From: Marinimicrococcus flavescens
GTDB taxonomy: Bacteria; Pseudomonadota; Alphaproteobacteria; Geminicoccales; Geminicoccaceae
NCBI GenBank assembly: GCA_029211145.1
Contig: JARGEQ010000127.1
Location: forward strand, 1-40,159
Length of the DNA stretch: 40,159 nucleotides
Direction: 5' to 3'
Below are positions 7,973 to 15,995 of this stretch, in pieces. A program made the position numbers and the translations under genes. Under the pieces are notes generated by a model. The model was not told the origin of the DNA. It saw only the letters and a program-made list of their open reading frames with translations, and ran no database searches. Within the stretch, counting starts at the first letter, position 1. The number at the start of each line of letters is the position of its first letter.

Positions 7973-8550
7973 GACGCGCGCCGGCGGCGCTGCGCAACAG
8001 CGCCGAGGAATGGGGGGCCGTCGCCAAGGTGCTGCACTGGCTGCTGGCGGCGCTGCTGGCCGGCCAGTGGGGGCTGGGCTTCTACATGAGCGGCCTGGCG
8101 GAGGCCGACCTGGTGCTGCGCTTCGAGCTCTACCAGCTCCACAAGTCGGTGGGGCTCACGCTGCTGCTGCTGGTGCTCTTGCGCCTCGCCTGGCGGGTGG
8201 GTGGCCCGGTGCCGGGCTGGCCGCCGGGCATGCCGCGCTGGGAGCGCCGCGCCGCCAGCGCCAGCCACGCTCTGCTCTACGTGCTCATGATCGGCCTGCC
8301 GGTCACCGGCTTTCTCATGGTCTCGACCTCGCCGCTCGGCCTGCCGACCCGGTTCTGGGGTCTCTTCGCCGTGCCCCACCCGCTGGGCCCCAATGCCACG
8401 CTGGAGCGGGCCTTCGGCAATATCCACGAGAAACTCGGATGGGCCTTCGCGTTCCTCGTGCTGCTGCACGTGGCGGCAGCGCTCAAGCACCATTTCCGCG
8501 ACCGCGACCGGGTGCTGGTGCGGATGCTTCCTGCTCGCTTCTTCCGCTGA
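7969..8550 (+). CDS. Cytochrome b561 (YceJ-like)
   Basis: 193 aa with four predicted membrane helices and His residues suited to bind two b haems: AKVLHWLLAALL, YQLHKSVGLTLLLL, ASHALLYVLMIGLPVTG, and HEKLGWAFAFLVLLHVAAALKH. Such proteins pass electrons across or out of the membrane, often between quinol and a periplasmic partner. Translation is coupled to the upstream YceI. Its 3' end overlaps the convergent transferase gene by 68 bp. Pairing with YceI suggests it reduces or oxidises the lipid-like ligand held by YceI. Confidence 0.92.
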   Translation: MRRAPAALRNSAEEWGAVAKVLHWLLAALLAGQWGLGFYMSGLAEADLVLRFELYQLHKSVGLTLLLLVLLRLAWRVGGPVPGWPPGMPRWERRAASASHALLYVLMIGLPVTGFLMVSTSPLGLPTRFWGLFAVPHPLGPNATLERAFGNIHEKLGWAFAFLVLLHVAAALKHHFRDRDRVLVRMLPARFFR

Positions 8551-10153
8551 ACGCCTCGAGGAGGAAGGCGCGGAAGTCCTCCATCGGGCGCACGGCGGCT
8601 CTGGCGCCGGGCGTCGTGCCGGCGGTCAGCCCCCAGGCGCGGAACGGCGCCAGCAAAGCGGGATCGCCGCTGACGACGTGGAGGGGAACGCGGCGCTCGT
8701 CCAGGACGCCGCTCACCAGCGGCGCGGGCTCGTGATCGCCCAGCACGACCAGCAGGGTCCGGCGGTCGACGAAGCGAGTGCTGTAGCCCTGGATTGTCGC
8801 GAGCACCAGGTCGAGGGCATCCAGATAGTGGCTCTTGAGGCTCGCCGGATCGCGCCACACCTCGCGGGCCTCGCCACCGTGGCGGGGCAGGCCGGCAAAG
8901 AGGCTGCCGTCGCCGATCAGGCCCCAGTCCTCGACCAGCGGCGGAATGGGGGTGAAGGGGGCGTGGCTGCCGATCAGCGCCGCCTGCAGGAAGAGGGGCC
9001 GGCGCTCCATCGACTGGCCGCGCTCCAGCGCCTCGAGGGTGGCGAGCGTATACTGGTCGGGCATCGTCACCCAGTCGAAGCCGGGGCCGCGATAGCCCAG
9101 ATCGGCGGCGGCATAGACCGTCTCGAAGCCGAGCCGCCCCAGCTCCGGCCAGGCCTTGGTGATGGCCGGCACGGCCAAGACGCTGCGATGGCCGCTGCGC
9201 GCGAAGAGATGCGCGAGATCGGCACTGGCGCGCTCCAGATAGACGCGAAAGCTCGCCTGGTCGGCGGTGCGGATGCCGCTTGCCAGGGTCGCGTGGGCGA
9301 GCCACGACTGACCGCCCACGGTGGGCGAGACGAGCCAGCCGCTGGCTGCGGACAGGCCGTGTGCATCCAGCGCCCGTTCCCAGGCCGCGAGCCGCGGGCG
9401 GATGGTGCCGGCAAAAGACGGCTGCTCCAGCGCCGTGCGCCCGTAGGACTCGACGAAGAGCACCAGCACGTCGACGCCGTCGAGCCGGCCGAGCAGCAGC
9501 TCGGGCGGTATGGCCTCGGCCGGGTCGGCCTCGGCGGTCCGCCGCCAGCGCCGGGCGGCGTCCGCGGCGTCGGCCGCCCGCTCGATCTGGGCCGCCACCT
9601 GGTGAAAGCCGTGGAGGCTCACCAGCGGCAGCCCGACCTGCCGGCCCGGAGCGGGCGTGGCCATGCCGGCCAGGGCCATGCTGCCTGCCGCCAGCGTCAC
9701 CGCGAGGGCCGCGGGCCGTGCCCCTCCCAGCCCGGACAGGCCCGAGAGAAGCCGCGCGGCCAGCACATAGAGCAGAAGCACCGCCAGGGCTGCGGCGAGA
9801 AGGAGCAGGACGGTCGCGGGCAGGCCGAAGCTTTCGCGGCTCAGGGCAATCAGCGAGCCTGCCAGCGGCACGTCGAAGACCAGCGTCACCGGCCGCCCCA
9901 TCATCCTCCAGACCGCCCAGTCGACGAGGCGGAAGGCGATCAGCAGGGCCAGCGGTGCGGCGAGCAGCCGTGCCGCCAGGCGGCGCCTGTGCTGCGGCAG
10001 AAGAGCGCACAGCGCCAGTGCCGTGACGAGCTCGAGGGGCACCGCCCAGGTGCCGATGCGGCCGAGATCGGCCAGCGAGGTGGGAAGATTGAGGGCGAGG
10101 GCCAGCACGAGCCCGGCGGCGAGCGTCGGCAGCAGCTGCGCTGGCCGGCTCAT
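8483..10153 (-). CDS. Membrane sulfatase/LtaS-like alkaline-phosphatase-fold transferase
   Basis: 556 aa. About four to five hydrophobic helices fill residues 1-170, followed by a large periplasmic alkaline-phosphatase-type domain. VLVLFVESYGRT at about 229-240 matches the metal/nucleophile site (Glu235, with Ser236 or Thr240 as candidate nucleophile). SHAPFTP and VVLGDHEPAP further on supply the other metal ligands. Relatives transfer phosphoglycerol or phosphoethanolamine, or hydrolyse sulfate esters. The ATG at 10153 overlaps the stop of the CDP-alcohol phosphatidyltransferase gene (ATGA), so the two are coupled. I infer a headgroup-modifying step on a lipid or glycan; the donor is unknown. 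Confidence 0.85.
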   Translation of the reverse strand: MSRPAQLLPTLAAGLVLALALNLPTSLADLGRIGTWAVPLELVTALALCALLPQHRRRLAARLLAAPLALLIAFRLVDWAVWRMMGRPVTLVFDVPLAGSLIALSRESFGLPATVLLLLAAALAVLLLYVLAARLLSGLSGLGGARPAALAVTLAAGSMALAGMATPAPGRQVGLPLVSLHGFHQVAAQIERAADAADAARRWRRTAEADPAEAIPPELLLGRLDGVDVLVLFVESYGRTALEQPSFAGTIRPRLAAWERALDAHGLSAASGWLVSPTVGGQSWLAHATLASGIRTADQASFRVYLERASADLAHLFARSGHRSVLAVPAITKAWPELGRLGFETVYAAADLGYRGPGFDWVTMPDQYTLATLEALERGQSMERRPLFLQAALIGSHAPFTPIPPLVEDWGLIGDGSLFAGLPRHGGEAREVWRDPASLKSHYLDALDLVLATIQGYSTRFVDRRTLLVVLGDHEPAPLVSGVLDERRVPLHVVSGDPALLAPFRAWGLTAGTTPGARAAVRPMEDFRAFLLEAFSGRSEQEASAPAPGRGRGNGA

Positions 10154-10854
10154 GACGCATCGCCGCGGCGGCGCCACAGCCAGAGCCCGTCCAGGGCGAA
10201 GGACAGGGTCACCGCCGCCAGCGCCAGGGCGGCCATGGACATGGCCCAGCCGGCCGGCACCACCGGCGCGAGCCCGCCGGTCATGAGCAGGATCGGCAGG
10301 GCGCAGCAGGTCTTGCGGCGCAGGCTGTCGGGAAGCGGTCGGGCGAGCCAGGGCAGCAGGCGCCCGCCGATCACGAAGAGCGGCCGCCACAGGCCCGTCA
10401 GCATGATCCACGGGCCCGCTTTGCCGGAGACGGCAAGCACCATCGAGACGACGATCATCAAGACGGTGTCCGTCTCCATGTCGAGGCGGGCGCCGAACCG
10501 GCTTTCCTGGCCGAGCCTGCGGGCGATCCAGCCGTCGATTCCGTCGAGCAGGGCGGCCGAACCGGCGAGGCTTACCGCCAGCCAGGCATCCGGCCCCGGC
10601 GTCTCGCCCGGCACCAGCAGCGCCAGCAGAAGAAGGGCCAGCACGAGTCGCGCGGTCGTGATCGTGTTGGCGAGCCCGAAGGGGGTGGTGGCGCGCCTGT
10701 GAAAGGCGATGCCCACCGCCCCCGCGCCGGCGAGGGCGGCCGTGCCGGCTGCTGCCAGCGACAGCCCGGCCACGAGCCCTACCGCCAGCCCCACCAAAGC
10801 GGGAAGGGCGGCAGCACCGGCAGCATCGAGAACAGAAGGCGTGAAGCTGGTCAT
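10150..10854 (-). CDS. CDP-alcohol phosphatidyltransferase family protein
   Basis: 234 aa, strongly hydrophobic, with about six membrane helices. The complete family motif D-x2-D-G-x2-A-R-x8-G-x3-D-x3-D is present at residues 104-129 (Asp104, Asp107, Gly108, Ala111, Arg112, Gly121, Asp125, Asp129). These enzymes replace CMP on a CDP-linked lipid or alcohol to form phosphodiester lipids. An N-terminal extension of about 55 residues precedes the core. It overlaps the following sulfatase-like gene and is divergent from ribA across 192 bp. Its substrate here is unknown; co-localisation suggests lipid attachment of the cluster product. Confidence 0.88.
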   Translation of the reverse strand: MTSFTPSVLDAAGAAALPALVGLAVGLVAGLSLAAAGTAALAGAGAVGIAFHRRATTPFGLANTITTARLVLALLLLALLVPGETPGPDAWLAVSLAGSAALLDGIDGWIARRLGQESRFGARLDMETDTVLMIVVSMVLAVSGKAGPWIMLTGLWRPLFVIGGRLLPWLARPLPDSLRRKTCCALPILLMTGGLAPVVPAGWAMSMAALALAAVTLSFALDGLWLWRRRGDAS

Positions 10855-11046
10855 GATCCGGTCATACGCTGGAGGTCGGGCGGCGGATTTCGGGCGTCGT
10901 GCGTCACTGGGCAGGCACCGTGACGAAACGAACCTTCGGCCGGACCATCGCTTGCTCTATATGATGCTTCGCGTCACGGGGCGAGCACCGCCGGAACCAA
11001 ATGCCTGCGAGCTGCGTATGAACCTCTGGGCCGTACTAGCCGGAAG
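10855..11046. promoter_or_regulatory. Divergent promoter region between the phosphatidyltransferase and ribA genes
   Basis: This 192-bp gap must carry promoters for both directions. CGTCAC occurs at 10902-10907 and 10972-10977, and its complement GTGACG at 10920-10925, giving one inverted pair and one further copy. A TATATG at 10958-10963 could be a -10 box towards ribA, but no good -35 is seen. I looked for FMN riboswitch landmarks and did not find them. Confidence 0.35.
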
Positions 11047-12174
11047 ATGACGGTGAACGAGACACTGGGGTCAGCGACAAGAGACGTGGCGCAGGTTGCT
11101 GCCGCCGAGCGGGTGCTGCGCAGCGGTGGCGTGTGCCGCGTGGTCGGCCGCGAGGGAGCGGTGCTGGTGGCCGCGGTGGACGCCACCGACGGGACGCGCT
11201 GGCGCGACTGGACGGCCGCGCAGCCCGCCGGCCTGCGGCTGGTGCTGACGGGGCCGCGTGCGCTGGCGGTGGGGCTGGCGGTGCCGGGCGCCGCGTGCGC
11301 CGCCATCACCTTCACGGGACCGGTCACGCCGGCCTGCATCGAGGCGCTGGCGGGGCGCGGGCCGTTGCCGAGCGGTACCGGGCTTGCCTGCTACCACGCC
11401 AGCGAGGCCGAGCGGGCGGCGATCGAGCTTGCCAAGCGGGCGGGCCTGCTGCCGGCCATCCTGTCGCTGCCCGACAGCGCCGGTGATGTTGAGCACACCG
11501 TCGGGGCCGACGCGGTGCTGAGCCAGGCGTGCCGCGACGCGCGCGCGCTCGAGCCCGTGGTCGAGGCGATGCTGCCGATCGCCGCCACCGAGAAGGCGCG
11601 GCTGGTGGCGTTCCGCGCGCCGGGCTCCTCGCTCGAGCATGTGGCCCTGCTGATCGGCCGCCCCGAGGATGTCGAGGCGCCCTTGTGCCGGCTGCATTCC
11701 GAATGCCTCACGGGCGATCTCTTCGGCTCGCTGCGCTGCGACTGCGGCGAGCAGCTCGACGGCGCCATTGCCCGGATGGCCCAGGAGGGCCACGGCGTGC
11801 TGCTCTATCTGCGCCAGGAGGGGCGCGGCATCGGGCTGGTGAACAAGCTGCGCGCCTACCGCCTGCAGGAGCAGGGTCTGGACACGGTCGACGCCAACAC
11901 GCATCTGGGCTTTCATCCCGACGAGCGCGATTTCGCCATTGCCGCCGCCATGCTGGAGCGGCTCGGCATCGCGCGGATCCGCCTGCTCACCAACAATCCG
12001 GAAAAGCTCGACGCTCTCGCCGGCCACGGCGTGGAGATCGTCGAGCGCCTGCCGCTGAGCTTCGCCGCCAACCGGCACAACCGCGCCTATCTCGAGACCA
12101 AGGCGCGGCGCAGCGGCCATCTGTTGCGTTTCCTCGACGGAAGGCCGGTGCTGGCCGGCGGCGCGGAGGTCTAG
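11047..12174 (+). CDS. ribA: GTP cyclohydrolase II with degenerate RibB-like N-terminal domain
   Basis: 375 aa. The C-terminal half is a complete GTP cyclohydrolase II: RLHSECLTGDLFGSLRCDCGEQL with zinc ligands Cys220, Cys231 and Cys233, then YLRQEGRGIGLVNKL and LLTNNPEKLDAL. It converts GTP to 2,5-diamino-6-ribosylamino-4(3H)-pyrimidinone 5'-phosphate, releasing formate and pyrophosphate. The N-terminal ~180 residues resemble the RibB (DHBP synthase) position of RibBA but lack its acidic DDEDREN-type active-site motif, so that half is likely inactive. The ATG at 11047 abuts GGAAG; a GTG at 11053 has better spacing and is an alternative start. A reductase gene lies downstream, but no ribE/ribH is seen, which argues for a dedicated rather than housekeeping role. 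Confidence 0.9.
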   Translation: MTVNETLGSATRDVAQVAAAERVLRSGGVCRVVGREGAVLVAAVDATDGTRWRDWTAAQPAGLRLVLTGPRALAVGLAVPGAACAAITFTGPVTPACIEALAGRGPLPSGTGLACYHASEAERAAIELAKRAGLLPAILSLPDSAGDVEHTVGADAVLSQACRDARALEPVVEAMLPIAATEKARLVAFRAPGSSLEHVALLIGRPEDVEAPLCRLHSECLTGDLFGSLRCDCGEQLDGAIARMAQEGHGVLLYLRQEGRGIGLVNKLRAYRLQEQGLDTVDANTHLGFHPDERDFAIAAAMLERLGIARIRLLTNNPEKLDALAGHGVEIVERLPLSFAANRHNRAYLETKARRSGHLLRFLDGRPVLAGGAEV

Positions 12175-12213
12175 CAGCGCCGGGGGTCTCACAAGATCAG
12201 GGGAGTTGTGCCG

Positions 12214-12813
12214 ATGGCGCGCGATCGCTTCTTCAGGGTCGTTCCCGCGGCGTGGCTGGCGGTCGTCCTGCTGGCGCCTGCAGGCGCCTCGGCGGAGCCA
12301 CGCCGCTTCACCATCGACCCCGAGCACTTTCACCTGGGCTTCGCCGCCACCCATATCGGCTATGCCGACGTGCTGGGTCTGTTCCTCGAGGGCGGCGGAA
12401 GCTTCGTCTATGACGAGGAAGCCCGCGCGCTCTCCGATCTGCGCGTCACCGTCGAGGCTGCCAGCGTCTTCACCAACCATGACAAGCGCGACGGCCATCT
12501 GCGCAGCAAGGACTTCCTGGCGGCCGGCGCCCATCCCGAGATCACCTTCGTGATGACCGGCGCCGAGCCTGCCAGCGAGACCGCCGGGACAGTCACCGGC
12601 GATCTCACCCTGCGCGGCCAAACCCATCCGGTCACTCTCGAGGTCGTCCTCAACAAGGCCGGCACCTATCCCTACAACGACAATTACGTGCTCGGCATCT
12701 CGGCGCGCACGGTGATCGAGCGCAGCCGCTGGGGCATGACCTATGCCGTCGAGAATGGCTGGGTCGCCGACGCCATCCCCATCACCATCGAGATCGAGGC
12801 GATCCGCGAGTAG
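12214..12813 (+). CDS. YceI-family periplasmic protein (copy 2)
   Basis: 199 aa, with a Sec signal ending near GASAEP and then a YceI barrel: FTIDPEHFHLGFAATHIGY, SDLRVTVEAASVFTNHDKRD, GDLTLRGQTHPVTLEVVLNK and GISARTVIERSRWGM. This is the classical YceI pattern, closer to the E. coli protein than copy 1. The ATG at 12214 is 9 nt after GGGGAG; a GTG at 12208 would be very close to that site. It lies between ribA and the RibD-type reductase (4 nt before the latter), so one operon makes both pyrimidine-pathway enzymes and a periplasmic lipid carrier. Confidence 0.9.
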   Translation: MARDRFFRVVPAAWLAVVLLAPAGASAEPRRFTIDPEHFHLGFAATHIGYADVLGLFLEGGGSFVYDEEARALSDLRVTVEAASVFTNHDKRDGHLRSKDFLAAGAHPEITFVMTGAEPASETAGTVTGDLTLRGQTHPVTLEVVLNKAGTYPYNDNYVLGISARTVIERSRWGMTYAVENGWVADAIPITIEIEAIRE

Positions 12814-12817
12814 CGCC

Positions 12818-13717
12818 ATGCACCAGCCCGGCACCGCCTTCGACCGGCTCTGGCCGCAGCTCCTCGAGGTGGCCCATGGCGGCCGTGCGGCAGGGACGGT
12901 GTCGATGGACGGGCTGGGCGCGCTCGAGGCGCGGCTGGCCCGGCTCTACCTCGATTTTCTGGCGCCGCACGAGGGCGGGCTCGCTGTCCTGGCCCATCTG
13001 GGGCAAAGCCTCGATGGCCGGATCGCCACCGACAGCGGCCATTCCACCTTCGTCACCGGCGAGGCCAACCTCGTCCACATGCATCGGCTGCGGGCGCTGT
13101 CCGATGCGGTCCTGGTGGGCGGGGGCACCGTGGCCCTCGACGATCCGCGCCTCACCGTGCGGCTGGTCGAAGGGCCCTCGCCGATGCGCGTGGTGATCGA
13201 CACCGGGCGGCGGCTGGCCGGCCATCACCGCATCTTCCAGACGACGCCGCCGGAGACGCTGGTCCTGTGCTGCAGCAAGCGTACCGGCGAGCCGCGCCCG
13301 GGCGGAGCGCGGGTGCTGGGCGTCACGGCCGGGGCGGACGGCTGCCTCTCGCCCGCCTCGGTGCTGGAGGCGCTGCGCCGGCAGGGCGTGCGGCGGCTCT
13401 TCATCGAGGGCGGCGGGGTCACCGTCTCGCGCTTCCTGGCGGCCGGCTGCCTCGATCATCTCCATCTCTGCGTGGCGCCGGTCATCATCGGCTCGGGCCG
13501 CGAGGCGCTGCGCCTGGCACCGATCGACACCATGCAGGAGGCGCTGCGCCTCGAGACCGAGCCCGTGCCGATGGGCGGCGACTGGCTCTTTGCCTGCCGG
13601 CTGCGGCGCCGCCCGCTGGCGCAGCGCTCAGCCCGGCAGCCACAGCAGGTCGCGATGGCCGACGAGGCAGCGCCCGCTGTCGGCGCGGAGCGCGGCGAGC
13701 CGCTCGGCGCGCCATGA
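12818..13717 (+). CDS. RibD C-terminal-type (DHFR-fold) pyrimidine reductase
   Basis: 299 aa. The RibD_C fold is clear: LAVLAHLGQSLDGRIATDSG, VGGGTVALDDPRLTVRL, PMRVVIDTGRRLAGHHRIFQ, VRRLFIEGGGVTVSRFL and HLHLCVAPVIIGSGREAL. This family reduces the ribosyl side chain of the GTP cyclohydrolase II product to ribityl using NADPH. The usual deaminase half of RibD is absent; about 70 residues of unassigned sequence precede the reductase. The ATG at 12818 follows the YceI stop by 4 nt. Its 3' end overlaps the convergent methyltransferase gene by 90 bp. Acting alone it would resemble fungal/archaeal enzymes that reduce before deamination, or serve a different pathway. Confidence 0.88.
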   Translation: MHQPGTAFDRLWPQLLEVAHGGRAAGTVSMDGLGALEARLARLYLDFLAPHEGGLAVLAHLGQSLDGRIATDSGHSTFVTGEANLVHMHRLRALSDAVLVGGGTVALDDPRLTVRLVEGPSPMRVVIDTGRRLAGHHRIFQTTPPETLVLCCSKRTGEPRPGGARVLGVTAGADGCLSPASVLEALRRQGVRRLFIEGGGVTVSRFLAAGCLDHLHLCVAPVIIGSGREALRLAPIDTMQEALRLETEPVPMGGDWLFACRLRRRPLAQRSARQPQQVAMADEAAPAVGAERGEPLGAP

Positions 13718-14431
13718 GGCGACCAAGGCTGCCTCCTCCGGCGCCATCTCGGCGGCGGCACCGGCCCAGCCCTCCAGCAGGGCTTCCTGGATCTCCCGGT
13801 CCTCGGGCTCGAGCCGCCAGTCGCTGGGCGCGCACAAGGTCCGCCCGGGGCGGACCTCCAGCAGCCGCTCGAGGGTAGCCGCCGCGTCGGGCCCGAGCGC
13901 CGGCCCGAAGCCCTTGTCGGTGCGCTGGTGGGCGTTGACCAGGTCCGTCACCCGGGCGTCGTTCCGGTGCGGCGGCTGCAGGCCGATCCGCCCGTCATAG
14001 GTGAGCGCGGCATGAAGCGGGATGCCCTGCGTGCTCGCCAGCCGCGCCAGCCGCGCGAGCCAGCCGGCCGAGACCAGGTCCAGCAGGGCCGAGCAGGCGA
14101 GGAGGTCGCAGCCCTCGCCGACGATGGCCTCGAGGCGGCTCTCGAGGTCGGCTTCGACATAGCGCCACGAGACGTCGCCCCCGCGCGGCAGCAGGCCCAT
14201 GCCCGCGGCGATCAGCTCCGGGTCGTGCTCGACCAGGCGCCAGTGCTGGCGGCCGGGCAGATGCTGCGCCAGCCAGCGCAGGTTGCTGCCGGTGCCGCTG
14301 CCCATGTCGACCACGGTGATCTCGCGCGGCTCGCCCAACCAGTGGGCCAGGGCGCGTACGAGGCCGGTGTCACGGGCCCTGGTGTCGTGGGGCTCGCGCA
14401 GGGCCAGCCAGCCGGCGGCGAACCCGCTCAT
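13628..14431 (-). CDS. Class I SAM-dependent methyltransferase of the RibA/pterin-like cluster
   Basis: 267 aa. The SAM-binding loop is VVDMGSGTGSN (residues 40-50), followed by HWRLVEHDPELIAAG and a later LLACSALLDLVSAGWL. The acceptor is unknown; O- or N-methylation of the cluster product is the simple guess. I chose the ATG at 14431 because it overlaps the glycosyltransferase stop (ATGA); a GTG at 14461 would add ten residues that lack family character. It is the last gene of the dehydrogenase-pterin synthase-glycosyltransferase-methyltransferase operon and overlaps the 3' end of the RibD-type gene. Confidence 0.85.
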   Translation of the reverse strand: MSGFAAGWLALREPHDTRARDTGLVRALAHWLGEPREITVVDMGSGTGSNLRWLAQHLPGRQHWRLVEHDPELIAAGMGLLPRGGDVSWRYVEADLESRLEAIVGEGCDLLACSALLDLVSAGWLARLARLASTQGIPLHAALTYDGRIGLQPPHRNDARVTDLVNAHQRTDKGFGPALGPDAAATLERLLEVRPGRTLCAPSDWRLEPEDREIQEALLEGWAGAAAEMAPEEAALVASWRAERLAALRADSGRCLVGHRDLLWLPG

Positions 14432-15555
14432 TCGCCGCTTGCCGACCTGGGGGCCGACCACGCCTCACTGCCCGGCGGCTCTTCTGCCAGCTCGTCCTCG
14501 AGCGCACGCAGCAGCGCCAGCTCGACCAGCCGCCCGGTCTCCTTCCAGCTCGGCAGCCGGGCGCGCGCCGCCAGCGCGCCCTCGCGCATGCGGCGGCGCA
14601 AGGGCGCGTCCTCCAGCGCCGCCAGGAGCGCCCGCTCGAGCGCCTGGGGGCGGTGCGGCGGCACCAGGATGGCAGCGTCGTCGGGCAGCCACGAGCCCAC
14701 TGCGCCGCCGTCCACCGCCACCACCGGCAGGCCGCTCGCCACCGCCTCAGCCAGCGCCATGCCGTACCCCTCGTGGCTCGAGGCCGAGACGAAGAGGTCG
14801 GCACCGCGCCAGGCGGCGGCCAGCGCCCGCGGCGACAGCTCGCCGGCAAGCTCGACACGGTCGGCGAGGCCGGTCTCGGCGATGGTGATGAAGAGGTCCG
14901 CCACCGCCGCCTCCGAGCGCTCGAGGCTGCCGGCGATGGTGAGCTTCCAGGGCAGCCGGCGCAGGCCGGCAAGGGCGCGCACGAGGCCGGGGAAATCCTT
15001 GCGCGGGATCACCGAGCCCACCGCCAGGATCTGCAGCGCCCGGCCGGGACCCGAGCCCTTCGCCTCGGGCATCGCGTCCACGCCCGGCGGGGCCACCGCC
15101 AGCCGCTTCGCCGGCACGCCATAGTCCTGCGCCAGCGTCTCGGCGGTGGTGTCGGAGGTGGCGATCACCCGGCGCGCCACGGCGAGCGCGCGACGCTCGG
15201 CCGAGCGCAGATGCCCGGCGGCACCGGGCGGCAGGCCGGCCTCCAGGGCCAGCGGATGGTGCACCAGGGCCACGATCCGCAGCACCGCCCCGTGCGCCTC
15301 GGCGACCTCGGGCAGGGCCCCCCAGGCGAGCCCGTCGACCAGCACCAGGCTGCCCGGCTCGAGCCCGGCAAAGGCCCGCTCGGTCTCGACCATGGCCGCG
15401 CCGTCGGGCAGCGGGAAGCCGTCGGGCAGGCGCAGCGCCTCGACACGCCAGCCGCGCGCGCCCAGCTCGGCTGCCACCCGCCGATCGTAGATATAGCCGC
15501 CGGTGCGCTGCAGCGGATCGCCCGGCACCGCGAAGACCAGCCGGGCGCCGCTCAT
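14428..15555 (-). CDS. GT4-family glycosyltransferase
   Basis: 375 aa, GT-B fold. The N-terminal domain begins RLVFAVPGDPLQRTGGYIYD with the Gly-Gly acceptor loop. The C-terminal domain has ILAVGSVIPRKDFPGLVRAL and the retaining-enzyme E-x7-E motif EGYGMALAE (Glu262 and Glu270), followed by GLPVVAVDGGAVGSWL. It transfers a sugar from a nucleotide sugar with retention of configuration. Its start overlaps the pterin-synthase-like stop and its stop overlaps the methyltransferase start, both ATGA. Context suggests a small-molecule acceptor such as a pterin or ribityl-pyrimidine, rather than lipopolysaccharide; this is inference. Confidence 0.88.
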   Translation of the reverse strand: MSGARLVFAVPGDPLQRTGGYIYDRRVAAELGARGWRVEALRLPDGFPLPDGAAMVETERAFAGLEPGSLVLVDGLAWGALPEVAEAHGAVLRIVALVHHPLALEAGLPPGAAGHLRSAERRALAVARRVIATSDTTAETLAQDYGVPAKRLAVAPPGVDAMPEAKGSGPGRALQILAVGSVIPRKDFPGLVRALAGLRRLPWKLTIAGSLERSEAAVADLFITIAETGLADRVELAGELSPRALAAAWRGADLFVSASSHEGYGMALAEAVASGLPVVAVDGGAVGSWLPDDAAILVPPHRPQALERALLAALEDAPLRRRMREGALAARARLPSWKETGRLVELALLRALEDELAEEPPGSEAWSAPRSASGE

Positions 15556-15953
15556 CGTAGCGCCCCCTCGTAACCCGCCCAGGCGACGTGGCTCTCGGCG
15601 ATCTCGACCTTCATGGAGACAAGATCCGCGCCGCCCGGCCCGAGCCCGCCGGCCGCGATCACCTTGCGCATCTCGCCGAAGATCCAGTGCGCGAGGAACT
15701 CGGTGGTGGTGTTCTTGCCGGCGAATTCCGGCAGCTCGTCGAGATTGCGGTAGTTGATGCGCGCCAGCAGCTCGCCCAGCGCCACCGTCGCCCGGCCGAT
15801 GTCGACCACCACCCCCTCCGGCCCCAGCTCCTCGCGGCGGAACTCCACGTCGACCACGAAGGTGGCGCCGTGCAGCTTTTGCGCCGGCCCGAACAGCTCG
15901 CCTTTGAAGCTGTGGGCGATCATCACATGGTCGCGAACCCTGACGGTGAACAT
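15552..15953 (-). CDS. 6-pyruvoyl-tetrahydropterin synthase / QueD-like protein with altered active site
   Basis: 133 aa. Overall it matches the T-fold PTPS/QueD family: DHVMIAHSFKG, KLHGATFVVDVEFR, VDIGRATVALGELL, NTTTEFLAHWIF and KVEIAES. Typical members have a Cys nucleophile four residues before the LHGH zinc motif. Here that position is Ala24, and the second His of LHGH is Ala30 (the sequence reads LHGAT); His14 and His28 remain. The textbook reaction is therefore doubtful. The ATG at 15953 has GGGGAGA 6 nt upstream. It is coupled to the glycosyltransferase by ATGA. Annotation pipelines would call it 6-carboxytetrahydropterin synthase, which I do not endorse. Confidence 0.85.
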   Translation of the reverse strand: MFTVRVRDHVMIAHSFKGELFGPAQKLHGATFVVDVEFRREELGPEGVVVDIGRATVALGELLARINYRNLDELPEFAGKNTTTEFLAHWIFGEMRKVIAAGGLGPGGADLVSMKVEIAESHVAWAGYEGALR

Positions 15954-15995
15954 GCAACGTCTCCCCGGCCACGGACCGTCGCACGGCACGGTCCC

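Noticed and set aside
8393..10702. 769-codon plus-strand frame
   Set aside because: Antisense to the sulfatase-like and CDP-alcohol phosphatidyltransferase genes, which have complete motifs; no recognisable domain in this frame.
10855..11046. FMN riboswitch upstream of ribA
   Set aside because: I looked for the conserved AGGGTGCG and GGCGGTGAAA-type blocks in this gap and did not find them in order.
11071..12834. 587-codon minus-strand frame opposite ribA and YceI
   Set aside because: Shadow frame; ribA and YceI on the plus strand carry the conserved residues.
12818..13717. Full bifunctional RibD (deaminase-reductase)
   Set aside because: The N-terminal ~70 residues lack the zinc-deaminase HAE and PCxxxGxTPPC motifs; only the reductase domain is present.
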